This document shows positions 11,633 through 21,800 of a DNA stretch of 64,000 nt, in pieces. The notes under the pieces were generated by a model. The model did not search any database and had not been told where the DNA came from. It saw only the letters and a list, made by a program, of their open reading frames with translations. The stretch lies in the NCBI GenBank assembly GCA_022842245.1, contig JALHPZ010000006.1, forward strand, positions 62,001-126,000, given 5' to 3'. Numbering within the stretch: the stretch's first letter is position 1; each line of letters starts with the position of its first letter. Origin of the DNA: Gemmataceae bacterium. Lineage in GTDB: Bacteria > Planctomycetota > Planctomycetia > Gemmatales > Gemmataceae. Both the position numbers and the translations under genes were made by a program.

Positions 11633-11776
11633 CGGAGCGGAGCGACGGAACCCCTGGAAGCGATGGTGATCAACCCGTAGCCCCGAAGGGGCGACCTGCG
11701 AACTCAGGTCGCCCCTTCGGGGCTACGAATTTTCAATGCTCCCAATCCACGGGTTCCGCTTCGCTCCACCCGTGGC
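11624..11776. repeat. cluster of palindromic repeats
   Basis: Three palindromes are packed between the SecA region and the macroglobulin gene. 11624-11658 is CCGGGGGTGACGGAGCGGAG-type, a quasi-palindrome ending in CGACGGAACCCCTGG. 11676-11727 is a perfect hairpin. 11747-11776 is a related CCACGGGTTCCGCTTCGCTC-type unit ending in a GTGGCTAC tail. A short GGCCCC/GGGGCC palindrome precedes them at 11597-11611. The remaining 260 bases up to the next gene contain nothing else recognised. Confidence 0.75.
11676..11727. repeat. perfect 23-bp-arm hairpin
   Basis: CGTAGCCCCGAAGGGGCGAC plus CTG, a 6-base loop, and the exact complement. Each arm itself contains the nested palindrome CCCCGAAGGGG. It has no T-run, so it is more like a REP-type element than a terminator. 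Confidence 0.85.
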
Positions 11777-12036
11777 TACAGCCCTCGGCCCCGGCCGGGG
11801 CCGAAAACCAACTCTCGCGTTCGCTGCCCCGTGGCAATTCTCAGTCGTCGAGTCGGACTTCGGAGTCTCGGTCCGAACGGCGAATTCGGCGATCCGTCGC
11901 TGCATACTGTAACGCCCGCGCAACGGCGGGCGGCCAAGTTCGCGTGCCATCGGTGCCAAGATCGTCTAACACTACAGGAACCCCGCGGGATGCGGGGCGT
12001 CCGCCTTTCTCTCCTCGGACTCTTCGGGGTTTTCGG

Positions 12037-15000
12037 ATGAACCGATCCGCCGTTCGCCATTGGCTCGCCTGTTCGACCCTCGTCGCGGGCCTGATCGCCG
12101 TCGTTTCCATCGCCGCCGACCCGCCGGCCCCGACGCCCCGCGCCGCCCAGTGGAAGAAGGTCGACGACGCCATCAACAAGGGATTGCCGCAGACCGCCAT
12201 CAAGGAACTCGACCCGATCATCGAGTCGGCCCTGAAGGAGAAGGCCTACCCCGAGGCGATCAAGGCGATCTGCAAGAAGATCGCCTACGAGGGCACCATC
12301 CAGGGGAACAAGCCCGAAGAGAAGATCACGCGGATGCAGGCGGAGATCGCCAAGGCGCCCAAGGAGATGGTGCCGGCGATGGACGCGGTGCTCGCCAACT
12401 GGTACTGGCACTACTTCCAGCAGAACCGCTGGCGCTTCAACCGCCGCTCCGCCACCGCCGCGGCGCCGGGCAACGACTTCACGACGTGGGACCTCCCCCG
12501 CCTCTTCGCCGAGATCGACAAGCAGTTCACCAAGGCCCTCTCCGCCGAGAAGGAACTCAAAGCCATCCCGATCGCCAGCTACGACGCGCTCATCGAGAAG
12601 GGAACGGTGCCCGATTCGTACCGGCCGACGCTCTTCGATTTCGTCGCGTTCGAGGCATTGAACTTCTACGCCGCCGGCGAACAGGCCGGGGCGAAGGCGG
12701 AGGACGCCTTCGAGTTCGCCGCCACCGGTCCGGCGCTCGCGTCGGTCGACGAGTTCCTGAAGTGGGCACCCGCGACGACCGATGCCGACTCGCCCAAGCT
12801 CAAGGCGATCAAGCTCTACCAGAACCTGCTGGCGTTCCACAAGGATGACGTTAAGAAGGACGCCTACCTCGACGCGGACCTGTTCCGCCTCCAGTTCGCC
12901 CACGCGCACGCCTTCGGCGAAGAGAAGGCGACGCGGTACAAGGCGGCGCTCAAGGCGTTCGCCGACCAGTGGGCCGATCACGAGCTGTCCGCGACGGCGC
13001 GGCACCGCTGGGCCGAACGGCTCAACGCCGAGGGCGACGCCGTCGAGGCGCGCAAGATCGCCCTGCAGGGGAAGAACGCCTTCCCGAACAGCGACGGCGG
13101 CAAGCTCTGCCACAACCTGATCCTGCAGATCGAAGCGAAGCAGGTGCAGGTGATGACCGAGCGCGTCTGGAACGATCCGCTGCCGGTGCTGCGGGTGCAG
13201 TACAAGAACGTGAGCAAGGTCTACTTCCGCGCCGTGAAGGTGGACTGGGCGAGCCGGCTGAAGACGCAGAACCGCTGGCGGCCCGACCAGCTGGACCGGA
13301 ACGACTACGAGAACCTGGTCAAGCAGAAGCCGGATCTGGAATGGAACGCCGACCTGGCGCCGACGGACGACTATCAGCAACGCTCGCAGGATGTGCCGGC
13401 GCCGAAGGGGTTGAAGCCGGGCTTCTACCTGATCCTGAGCAGTTGGAACGCGGGGTTCACGGACGCCGAAAACAGCATCAGCGCGACGGATGTATGGGTG
13501 AGCGACCTCGCGCTCGTGATCCGCAACCAGAACAACGCCGGCAAGGTCGATGGCTTCGTTCTGACGGCGAAGGGCGGCGACCCGGTGCCGAACGCCAAGG
13601 TCCGCGTCTGGATCCGCAATCCGCAGAACAACGGCTTCACCGAAGGCACTGCCGTGGCCACCGACGCCAACGGCTTCTTCTCCGTGGCCGGGCCGAACCA
13701 GCGCGGCCTCTTCCTCCTCGCCAGCCACGACGGCCACGAACTCGCCAGCGCCAACGAGCACTACCTCTACACCTACCCGAATCGCTACGTCCCCCGCGCG
13801 CAGACGGTCCTCTTCACCGACCGCTCGCTCTACCGCCCCGGCCAGACCATCCACTTCAAGGGGATCACGCTCCTCGCCGACACGCAGAAGGACGAGTACA
13901 AGGTCCTGCCGAACCGCAAGCTCACGGTCTTCTTCCGCGATGTCAACGGCAAGGAAGTCGCGAAGACCGAGGTGACTTCGAACGACTTCGGCTCGTTCAG
14001 CGGGAACTTCACCGCCCCGCGCGACCGGCTGATGGGCCAGATGCACATCGTCGCCGGCAACGAAGGCACGACCCACTTCAACGTGGAAGAGTACAAGCGG
14101 CCGAAGTTCCAGGTCGCCGTCGAGGCGCCGAAGGAGGCACCAAAGCTTGCCGGCGACGTGACGATGGTCGGCAAGGCGACGGCGTACACCGGCGCGCCGA
14201 TCAACGGCGCGAAGGTCCGCTGGCGCGTCGCCCGCGAGGTCCGCTGGCCGGTCTGGTTCTACGACTGCTTCTGGTGGCGCCTCCCGCCGAACCGCGGCGC
14301 CGCCCAGGAGATCGCGCACGGCACCGCCCAGACGGAAGCCGACGGCACCTTCTCCGTCACCTTCAATGCCAAGCCCGACCTGACGGTGCCCGAGAAGGAC
14401 GAGCCGACGTTCCACTACACCGTCTACGCCGACGTGACCGACACCACCGGCGAGACGCGCAGCGCGAGCAAGAGTACATCCGTCGGCTACACGGCTCTGC
14501 AGGCGAACCTGACGGCCGAGGATTGGCTGACGGTCGAGAAGGACGTGATCCTGAAGCTGTCCACGACGACGCTCGACGGCGAAGGCCAGGCGGCGAAGGG
14601 GACGGTGAAGGTCCACAAGCTGAAAGCGCCCGAGACGGTGCAACGGCCGGACATGCTGGGCGCGCCGACGCCGCCGCGCCGCGGGCGCGGGATGCCGATC
14701 GCGCTGCCGCGCCCGGACTCGAACGACATCCGCACCTGGGCGCTCGGCGACCTCGTGAAGTCGAGCGACTTCGCCACCGAGAAGGACGGGAAGAAGGAGC
14801 TGCCCTTCAAACTCGAAGCCGGCGCATTCCGTGCGATCGTCGAGACGCAGGACCGCTTCGGCAAGCCGGTGACGGCGCAGCTGAACATTCGTGTGCTCAA
14901 TCCGGCCGACACGAAATTCGCCCTGAAGATCCCGCAACTGCTGGCGGCACCAACGTGGCGCCTCGAACCGGGGAGCGAGTTCTCCGCCATCTGGGGCACC

Positions 15001-18000
15001 GGCTACGACCGCGGCCGGGCGTACGTCGAAGTCGAACACCGGGGCAAGCTGATTCAGAAGTTCTGGACCGACCCGGAGAAGACGCAGATCGCCATCAAGC
15101 AGGCGATCGACGAAGGGATGCGCGGCGGGTTCACGGTACGCACGACGTTCGTGCGCGAGAACCGGGGCTACATCGAGAGCCGGAAGGTGGACGTGCCCTG
15201 GAGCAACAAGGACCTGACAGTGAAGTGGGAGCGGTTCGTGTCGAAGCTCGAACCGGCGAAGAAGGAGACGTACACGGCCGTGGTGAGCGGCCCGAAGGCG
15301 GCCAAGGCGGTCGCGGAGATGGTGGCCGCGCTCTACGACGCGTCGCTGGACGCCTACAAGGCGCACGGCTGGATGAGCAAGTTCAACGTCTTCCGTCAGG
15401 ACTACTCAAACGTGTCGAGCTACTTCGACAACCACGCGAAGTACCTCTCCCAGTTCCGGGGCCAGTGGAATCAGCCGTATGCGCACGTGGATCATCGCTA
15501 TCGGCAGTTGCCGCACGACATCACGGCGAACCTCTGGGGCTACCAGTACTTCGGCCGGGGCGGCATGTTGGGCGGCGGTTTCGGCGGCGGACCTCCCGGC
15601 GCACCGGCACCGATGGCAGCCGAGGCGAAGGCCGCCTCGCGCGGCGGCGAAGAGGCGGAACTGCGCAAGGACTTCGCCTTAATGGACGGTTTGGCCGCCA
15701 ACGCCGATCGGCGCAATCGCGGCCTCGAGATGCAGCAGGACAAGCAAGGCGGCGCCGGCGGCGACCCCGGTCCCGACCTCTCGAAGGTGGCGGCCCGCAA
15801 GAACCTGAACGAGACCGCCTTCTTCTTCCCCCACCTCGTCGCCGGCGACGACGGCACCGTGAAGCTCGAATTCACCATGCCCGAAGCGCTCACGAAGTGG
15901 AAGTTCATGGGCTTCGTCCACGACCGTGACCTGAAGAGCGGTTTCCTGCAGGATGAAGTCGTCACGGCGAAGGAGCTGATGGTGCAGCCGAACCCGCCGC
16001 GCTTCCTGCGCGAGGGCGACGTGCTGGAATTCACGGTCAAGGTGACGAACCAGTCGGCCACGAAGCAAACCGGCAAGGTGCGACTGTCGCTCGCCAACGC
16101 CCTCACCGGCGGCCCGGTGGATGCCCCGTTCGGCAACACAATCGGCGACCAGGCGTTCGACATCCCGGCCGGGTCGTCGCACAGCTTCTCGTGGAAGCTG
16201 ACGGTGCCGGATGGCGCGTACCCGATCACCTACAAGGCCGTCGGTGCCACCGATCGCCTTTCCGACGGCGAGGAGGGGATGCTGCCGGTGCTTTCCAAGC
16301 GCATCCTCGTGACGGAGTCGATCCCACTGCCGATCCGCGGCAACCAGACGAAGACGTTCGAGTTCAAGAAGCTTCAGGAGGCGGCGAAGTCGAACACGCT
16401 CAAACACCAGTCCTTGACGGTGCAGATGACGAGCCAGCCGGCGTGGTACGCGGTGCTCGCACTGCCGTACCTGATGGAGTACCCGCACGAGTGCAGCGAG
16501 CAGACCTTCAACCGCCTCTACGCGAACGCGCTGGCGAAGCACGTCGCGGCCGGGGACCCGAAGATCCGCCGCGTCTTCGACGTGTGGAAGAACCTGCAGC
16601 CGGCCGCGCTGCAATCGCCGCTGGAGAAGAACCAAGACGTGAAGAGCGCCGTGCTGGACGAAACGCCGTGGCTGCGCGACGCCGTCAAGGAGAGCGAAGC
16701 CCGGCGGAACGTCGGCATCCTCTTCGACGAGAACCGCCTCAACGACGAGACCGCCCGGGCGATGCAGAAGCTCGCGCAGATGCAGAAAGATAACGGCATG
16801 TGGCCGTGGTTCCCCGGCGGCCCGGACAACGAGTACCTCAGCCTGTACATCACGACCGGCTTCGGGCGGATGCGCCACCTCGGCGTGAAGCTCGACATGG
16901 CGCCGGCGATCAAGGCGCTCGCGCGGCTCGACGCCTGGATGGATGAAAAATACAAGTGGATCCTTCAGCATTCGAAAGACCCCGAAGCCAACCATCTGAG
17001 CTCGACGATCACGTTCTACCTCTACGGCCGTAGCTTCTTCCTCACCGATAAGGCCGTGGCGAAGGAGCACCAGACGGCGATCGACTACTGGCAGCGCCAG
17101 GCGCGGAAGTACTGGCTGCAACTGGCCAACCGCCAGTCCCAGGCGCACATCTCGCTCGGCCTCAAGCGCTTCGGCGACAAGGACACGCCGAAGGCGATCA
17201 TGGCGAGCATCAAGGAGCGATCCGTCTCGAATGAGGAGATGGGGATGTTCTGGCGCGACACGGAGCTGTCGTGGTGGTGGTACCACGCCCCGATCGAGAC
17301 GCAGGCGGTCATGATCGAGGCGTTCGATGAAGTGATGAACGACACGAAGGCGGTCGAGGACTGCAAAGTCTGGCTGCTCAAGCAGAAGCAGACGCAGAAC
17401 TGGAAGACGACGAAGGCGACCGCCGACGCGGTGTATGCACTCTTGCTCCGCGGCGACAACCTGTTGAAGTCCGACGCCTTGGTCGAGGTGACGCTCGGCA
17501 ACGAGGCGATCAAGCCGGAGAACGTCGAGGCCGGCACCGGCTTCTACGAGCAGAAGTTCCTGCGCGGCGAAGTGAAGCCCGACTTCGGCAAGATCACCGT
17601 CAAGAAGACCGACGCCGGCGTCAGCTGGGGCAGCGTCCACTGGCAGTACCTTGAAGACATCAGCAAAATCACCGTCCACGACGGCACGCCGCTCAAGCTC
17701 GAGAAGAAGCTCTTCAAGCGGACCTTCACGAAGAAAGGGCCTGTGTTGGAGGAAGTGAAAGGCGCGGTCGCCGTCGGCGACGAGATCGTCTGCCGCGTGA
17801 TCCTTCGCACGGATCGCGACATGGAATACGTGCACCTGAAGGATCATCGAGGAAGCGGCACGGAGCCGGTGAACGTGTTGAGCCAGTACAAGTTCCAGGA
17901 CGGCCTGTACTACTACGAGAGCACGAAGGACACGGCCTCGCACTTCTTCATCGACTACCTGCCGAAGGGCGTGTACGTCTTCGAGTACGCCGTGCGGGTG

Positions 18001-18102
18001 CAGCACAAGGGCCAGTACCCGACGGGGCTGGCGAACATCCAGTGCATGTACGCGCCGGAGTTCAACTCGCACAGCGAGAGTATCATGCTGGAAGTCAAGT
18101 AG
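12037..18102 (+). CDS. bacterial alpha-2-macroglobulin family protein
   Basis: The start was set at ATG 12037, where a signal-peptide-like segment (LACSTLVAGLIAVVSIAA) begins; the frame is open further upstream but there it covers repeats. The 2021-residue product has an N-terminal helical region, macroglobulin domains (LYRPGQTIHFKG near residue 600 is the MG2-type motif), and a thioester motif CSEQ at 1486-1489 in YPHECSEQTFNRLY, then the alpha-helical thioester domain. Such proteins trap attacking proteases in the periplasm through the reactive thioester, which is intact here. A low-complexity Gly/Ala stretch around 1180-1210 may be the bait region. No penicillin-binding-protein 1C gene is adjacent. 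Confidence 0.9.
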   Translation: MNRSAVRHWLACSTLVAGLIAVVSIAADPPAPTPRAAQWKKVDDAINKGLPQTAIKELDPIIESALKEKAYPEAIKAICKKIAYEGTIQGNKPEEKITRMQAEIAKAPKEMVPAMDAVLANWYWHYFQQNRWRFNRRSATAAAPGNDFTTWDLPRLFAEIDKQFTKALSAEKELKAIPIASYDALIEKGTVPDSYRPTLFDFVAFEALNFYAAGEQAGAKAEDAFEFAATGPALASVDEFLKWAPATTDADSPKLKAIKLYQNLLAFHKDDVKKDAYLDADLFRLQFAHAHAFGEEKATRYKAALKAFADQWADHELSATARHRWAERLNAEGDAVEARKIALQGKNAFPNSDGGKLCHNLILQIEAKQVQVMTERVWNDPLPVLRVQYKNVSKVYFRAVKVDWASRLKTQNRWRPDQLDRNDYENLVKQKPDLEWNADLAPTDDYQQRSQDVPAPKGLKPGFYLILSSWNAGFTDAENSISATDVWVSDLALVIRNQNNAGKVDGFVLTAKGGDPVPNAKVRVWIRNPQNNGFTEGTAVATDANGFFSVAGPNQRGLFLLASHDGHELASANEHYLYTYPNRYVPRAQTVLFTDRSLYRPGQTIHFKGITLLADTQKDEYKVLPNRKLTVFFRDVNGKEVAKTEVTSNDFGSFSGNFTAPRDRLMGQMHIVAGNEGTTHFNVEEYKRPKFQVAVEAPKEAPKLAGDVTMVGKATAYTGAPINGAKVRWRVAREVRWPVWFYDCFWWRLPPNRGAAQEIAHGTAQTEADGTFSVTFNAKPDLTVPEKDEPTFHYTVYADVTDTTGETRSASKSTSVGYTALQANLTAEDWLTVEKDVILKLSTTTLDGEGQAAKGTVKVHKLKAPETVQRPDMLGAPTPPRRGRGMPIALPRPDSNDIRTWALGDLVKSSDFATEKDGKKELPFKLEAGAFRAIVETQDRFGKPVTAQLNIRVLNPADTKFALKIPQLLAAPTWRLEPGSEFSAIWGTGYDRGRAYVEVEHRGKLIQKFWTDPEKTQIAIKQAIDEGMRGGFTVRTTFVRENRGYIESRKVDVPWSNKDLTVKWERFVSKLEPAKKETYTAVVSGPKAAKAVAEMVAALYDASLDAYKAHGWMSKFNVFRQDYSNVSSYFDNHAKYLSQFRGQWNQPYAHVDHRYRQLPHDITANLWGYQYFGRGGMLGGGFGGGPPGAPAPMAAEAKAASRGGEEAELRKDFALMDGLAANADRRNRGLEMQQDKQGGAGGDPGPDLSKVAARKNLNETAFFFPHLVAGDDGTVKLEFTMPEALTKWKFMGFVHDRDLKSGFLQDEVVTAKELMVQPNPPRFLREGDVLEFTVKVTNQSATKQTGKVRLSLANALTGGPVDAPFGNTIGDQAFDIPAGSSHSFSWKLTVPDGAYPITYKAVGATDRLSDGEEGMLPVLSKRILVTESIPLPIRGNQTKTFEFKKLQEAAKSNTLKHQSLTVQMTSQPAWYAVLALPYLMEYPHECSEQTFNRLYANALAKHVAAGDPKIRRVFDVWKNLQPAALQSPLEKNQDVKSAVLDETPWLRDAVKESEARRNVGILFDENRLNDETARAMQKLAQMQKDNGMWPWFPGGPDNEYLSLYITTGFGRMRHLGVKLDMAPAIKALARLDAWMDEKYKWILQHSKDPEANHLSSTITFYLYGRSFFLTDKAVAKEHQTAIDYWQRQARKYWLQLANRQSQAHISLGLKRFGDKDTPKAIMASIKERSVSNEEMGMFWRDTELSWWWYHAPIETQAVMIEAFDEVMNDTKAVEDCKVWLLKQKQTQNWKTTKATADAVYALLLRGDNLLKSDALVEVTLGNEAIKPENVEAGTGFYEQKFLRGEVKPDFGKITVKKTDAGVSWGSVHWQYLEDISKITVHDGTPLKLEKKLFKRTFTKKGPVLEEVKGAVAVGDEIVCRVILRTDRDMEYVHLKDHRGSGTEPVNVLSQYKFQDGLYYYESTKDTASHFFIDYLPKGVYVFEYAVRVQHKGQYPTGLANIQCMYAPEFNSHSESIMLEVK

Positions 18103-18119
18103 AGATTGGTGTTGGGCGA

Positions 18120-18145
18120 AGCCCGCGGACGATCGTCCGCGGGCT
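18120..18145. terminator. palindrome after macroglobulin gene
   Basis: GCCCGCGGACGA followed at once by its complement forms a perfect 24-base palindrome (26 with the flanking A/T), 18 bases after the stop. There is no strong T-run, so termination is a guess. Confidence 0.45.
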
Positions 18146-18204
18146 CCTCTGGAACGATCACACTCCAACCGCTATGATCGGAATGTACCCCGAGGCGAAA
18201 TCCC

Positions 18205-18489
18205 ATGACCACTTCGCTCGACGACTCGGAGACCCTCAGCGCGTTCAAGCGAGATTCGTCCGCAGTCGCGAAACGCCTCAAGAAGTCCGGCAAGCCGATG
18301 GTGTTGACCGTGCATGGCAAAGCCGAGATGGTGATCCAGGACGCGGCGGCGTATCGTCGGCTCCAGGAACTGGCAGCGCTCGCTGATGCAGCGGAGATGG
18401 CGGCGTTCCTCAAACGAAGCGCTGACGACATGGAAACCGGGAATACCGTGCCCGCCGCGGAATTCGTCAAGTCGTTGGGCCGATCGTGA
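18205..18489 (+). CDS. Phd/YefM-family antitoxin
   Basis: A 94-residue protein with the Phd/YefM pattern: SAFKRDSSAVAKRLKKSGKPMVLTVHGKAEMVIQD is the DNA-binding N-terminal fold (broken here only by description), followed by AAYRRLQEL and a C-terminal region that would neutralise the toxin. The stop overlaps the toxin start by GTGA, the usual coupling in such modules. A TATGAT -10-like box lies at 18173-18178. These antitoxins normally repress their own operon together with the toxin. Confidence 0.85.
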   Translation: MTTSLDDSETLSAFKRDSSAVAKRLKKSGKPMVLTVHGKAEMVIQDAAAYRRLQELAALADAAEMAAFLKRSADDMETGNTVPAAEFVKSLGRS

Positions 18490-18821
18490 ACTTTCGCGTC
18501 GAGATCACGCGGGAGGCGGCCCGCGAAGTCGAACGACGCTATCGAACCATTGCGGACCAGTCTCGTCCGGCCGCCAAACGATGGCAGGCCAATTTGTTGA
18601 AGACGATCGATTCGTTGAAATCGAATCCCGAACGCTTCCCGCTCGCGCCGGAATCGGATTGGTACGGCCGCGATCTTCGCGAAGTCTATTTCGGCAAACG
18701 CCTCCACACGTACCGCGTGATCTTCGTCATTCGGGATGCGACGGTCTACATCCTTCGCGTTCGGCACGGTAGCCAGGATTTTCTCGGAACCGACGACCTG
18801 CCCCCACTCCACTTGGCCTAG
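18486..18821 (+). CDS. RelE/ParE-family toxin
   Basis: A 111-residue protein starting with GTG, with the RelE/ParE plan: VEITREAAREVERRY helix, KSNPERFPLAPE, DLREVYFGKRLHTYRVIF and VYILRVRHGSQDFL. RelE toxins cut ribosome-bound mRNA, while ParE toxins poison gyrase; the sequence alone does not decide which. The His of RVRHG and the conserved basic residues are present, so the toxin looks intact. It is coupled to the upstream antitoxin. Confidence 0.85.
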   Translation: MNFRVEITREAAREVERRYRTIADQSRPAAKRWQANLLKTIDSLKSNPERFPLAPESDWYGRDLREVYFGKRLHTYRVIFVIRDATVYILRVRHGSQDFLGTDDLPPLHLA

Positions 18822-18893
18822 CACTTTTTTCGCATCCCGGTTATCGCGGTTCCTCCAAAGTGCCCGAACTTCGTTCGCGGAGGAACCCCCGGT

Positions 18894-21800
18894 ATGTTCC
18901 GCATCCCACCGACGCTGGCCCTAATCCTCGTACTCGCAGCAACTTCCACAGCTGCGCCGCCGCCGAGCTACGACGACGCGGCCCTGCGGGCCGTGCAGTT
19001 CGTGGATGGCCGCGAGGGCTGGGCGGCCGGCGACGACGGGGCCATCTGGCACAGCATCGACGGCGGACAGACCTGGGAACGCCAGAAGTCCGGCACGCGC
19101 GCGACGCTCACCAGCATCCACTTCCTCACGCCGTACACGGGGTTCGTTTCCGGGCGCACCGAACTGCCCGGCGACCTCGGGAGTAGCGGCGTGCTGCTCG
19201 CGACGGCCGACGGCGGCATCACGTGGAACGAAGTCGCAAGCGGCGTGCTGCCGGGGCTGAACGCGGTGACGTTCTTCGACGAGAAGAACGGCCTCGTCTG
19301 CGGCGATGGCTGCGGCGCGTACCCCGGCGGGGCGTTCACCACGGCCGATGGCGGCAAGAGCTGGCGGCCGGTGGTCGGGCCGCTCGGCGGGTCGTGGCTG
19401 GCGCTCGATGGCAAGGATGCGAAGAACGCGATGTTGGTTGGCGCGTGGGGCCGGACGGCGAACCTGCGCGACGGCGAGATCGGGCCGGCGGGGCTGAACG
19501 TGCCGGGGGGCAGAAGCGTGCGCGCCGTGAAGTCGAGCGGCAAGACTGCGGTCGCCATTGGCGACGGCGGCCTCGTGTTGGTGAATCGCGACTACCCGAA
19601 CGGTTCGTGGTCGAGCGTCGAGTTGCCACTGGGCGAGGCGCGCGGCGTCTGCGATTTCCACGCGCTGAGCATGGTCGGCGAGAAAGTTTGGATCGGTGGC
19701 CGGCCCGGTTCCATCGTGCTGCACAGCCCGGATGCCGGGAAGAGCTGGACGATCCAGAAGACCGATTCGCAGGTGCCGCTGCACGCGATTCAGATGCTCG
19801 ACGCCAAGACCGGCTGGGCCGTCGGCGAACTCGGCACGGTGCTCGTCACGGCCGACGGCGGGCAGAAGTGGAAGCACGCCCGCGGCAAGCTGCACGCGAC
19901 CGTCCTCGGCGCACACGCCTCGCCGAAGTCCGTGCCGCTCACGATGTACCCCGTCATCGGCGCGGCCGAGGGGTACCTGACGGCGACGGTGAGTTTCACC
20001 TGCGCCGACGCCTCGTCCGATTCGCGGCGCGCGGCCGAGCCGTTCCGATTGTCGGCGGCGATGCGGCTCGCCGGCGGCGCGTCCGCCGAGACGCTCTGGG
20101 CCTTCCCGCTGCCCGGCCACTGCGACGGCCTGACCGCCGACCAGTTGCGCGGCTACTGGGACCGCCTGCACGACGGGAAGGCGGCCGACCAACTGGTGCG
20201 GCAGATGACGCTCGCGATCCGGATGTGGCGGCCGGAGGTGATCGTGACCGATTCCGTGATGCCGGACGCCTCGGCGGCGGAGCAGCTCATCCTCGCCACG
20301 GCGCAGGAAGCGTTCAAACGCGCCGCCGACCCGGCGGAGTACCCGGAACAGATCGAGACGCTGGGGCTGCGGGCGCACGCGGTGAAGAAGCTGTACGGGA
20401 AGAGCCGGATGAATGAATCGAAGATCGTATTCGACGAAAGGAAATTCCTCGACGAGATCGCCGACACTCCCCGCGCCCTTACTTTCTCGTCGCAAGCTCT
20501 GCTTGGAACGACACCATTTGCAGCCCTGCACCTCTTATCTCATCGAATGGATGGAAGCGATTCGCACACGAAGATGATGGAAGGTTGCGCTCTCGCGCAC
20601 GGTGGCATGGCGCGCCGAAACGATGCAAAGACGGAATGGATCTTCTCGAAAGCCTATTTCGACGAGCGGGTCAAGATGGCGGTTTCACGAGAACAAACTT
20701 TCAAACTCTTCGATTCCTTGTACGAGGGCAAAGGCCGTAATAGTCCCGGTAATATCACGAAGATACAGGTAAGCATCGATGAACTTGCACCGCTTGATGC
20801 AGCCGAAATCACGTCCGAACTTGCATCTCGATCTTCGCAGACAACGACCCGCGAACATTACCAGCAAATGGTGGACTACTATCCCACCCAGCCCGCCACG
20901 CTTCCCGTTTATCGCTGGCTCGCGCGCTACCACGCCAGCACCGAGACTCTGCGGCGCATCGAACTCGGCCACATGACGAGCCATCGAAACGAGTTCTACG
21001 ATTTGCCGAAAGAAGAGATTCAACAGGTCGGCTATTCCGAAATGACCGTCTCCAAGTTCCGCACGTCCGAGGCAATGCGCGGCTGGTTCGGCACCGGGCC
21101 GAACCTGGAGGCCAAGCTGTTCGCCGTGAACCCGTTGCTGTCGCGCGAGCCGTCGGAGCAGCTCGCGTTCCACGCGGCGCGCCTCAAGCTCGGCCTGACC
21201 GCCGACGCCGAGAAGGCGATGGGCGCGTACTACCGCACCGTCGTCGGGCGGGCCGTGACGCCGGGGGCGAACCCGTGGTTCGACGCGCTCGCCGCCGAGT
21301 TGCACCTGATGAACCCGAAGCTGATGCCGGCGAACCCGAAGCCGGTGGCCGCGTGCGCGAAGGTTTCCGTGCGGCCGATCCTCGACGGCAAGCTCGACGA
21401 CGACGCCTGGACGGGCACGGCGGAACTGGCGCTGAAGGAAGGCTCGCGCGAACTGGCGGGCAGCCACGCCACGACGGCGCGAATGGCGTTCGACGAGGAG
21501 TACCTCTACCTCGGCGTGACGTGCCGGCACCCGAACGGCGAGCAGGTGCCGCTCGCCGAGACGCGCAAGCACGACGACGACGTCGCCCCGCACGACCGCG
21601 TTGAACTGATGCTGGATCTGGACCGCGATTATTCGACGTACTACCGCCTGCGGATCGACCACCGCGGCTGCACGGCCGAGGATTGCTGGGGCGACAGTAG
21701 CTGGAATCCGAAGTGGTTCGTGGCCGTGAACCCGACGCCGACCGGCTGGACGGCCGAAGTGGCGATCCCGCTTGCGGAGCTGACGGGCCGCCGGCCGACG

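Noticed and set aside
11629-12036. N-terminal extension of the macroglobulin gene
   Set aside because: It translates palindromic repeats and lacks the signal peptide that starts at 12037.
11776-15366. Long antisense open frame across the macroglobulin gene
   Set aside because: Shadow of the real gene, with low-complexity Arg/Val/Leu composition and no start signal.
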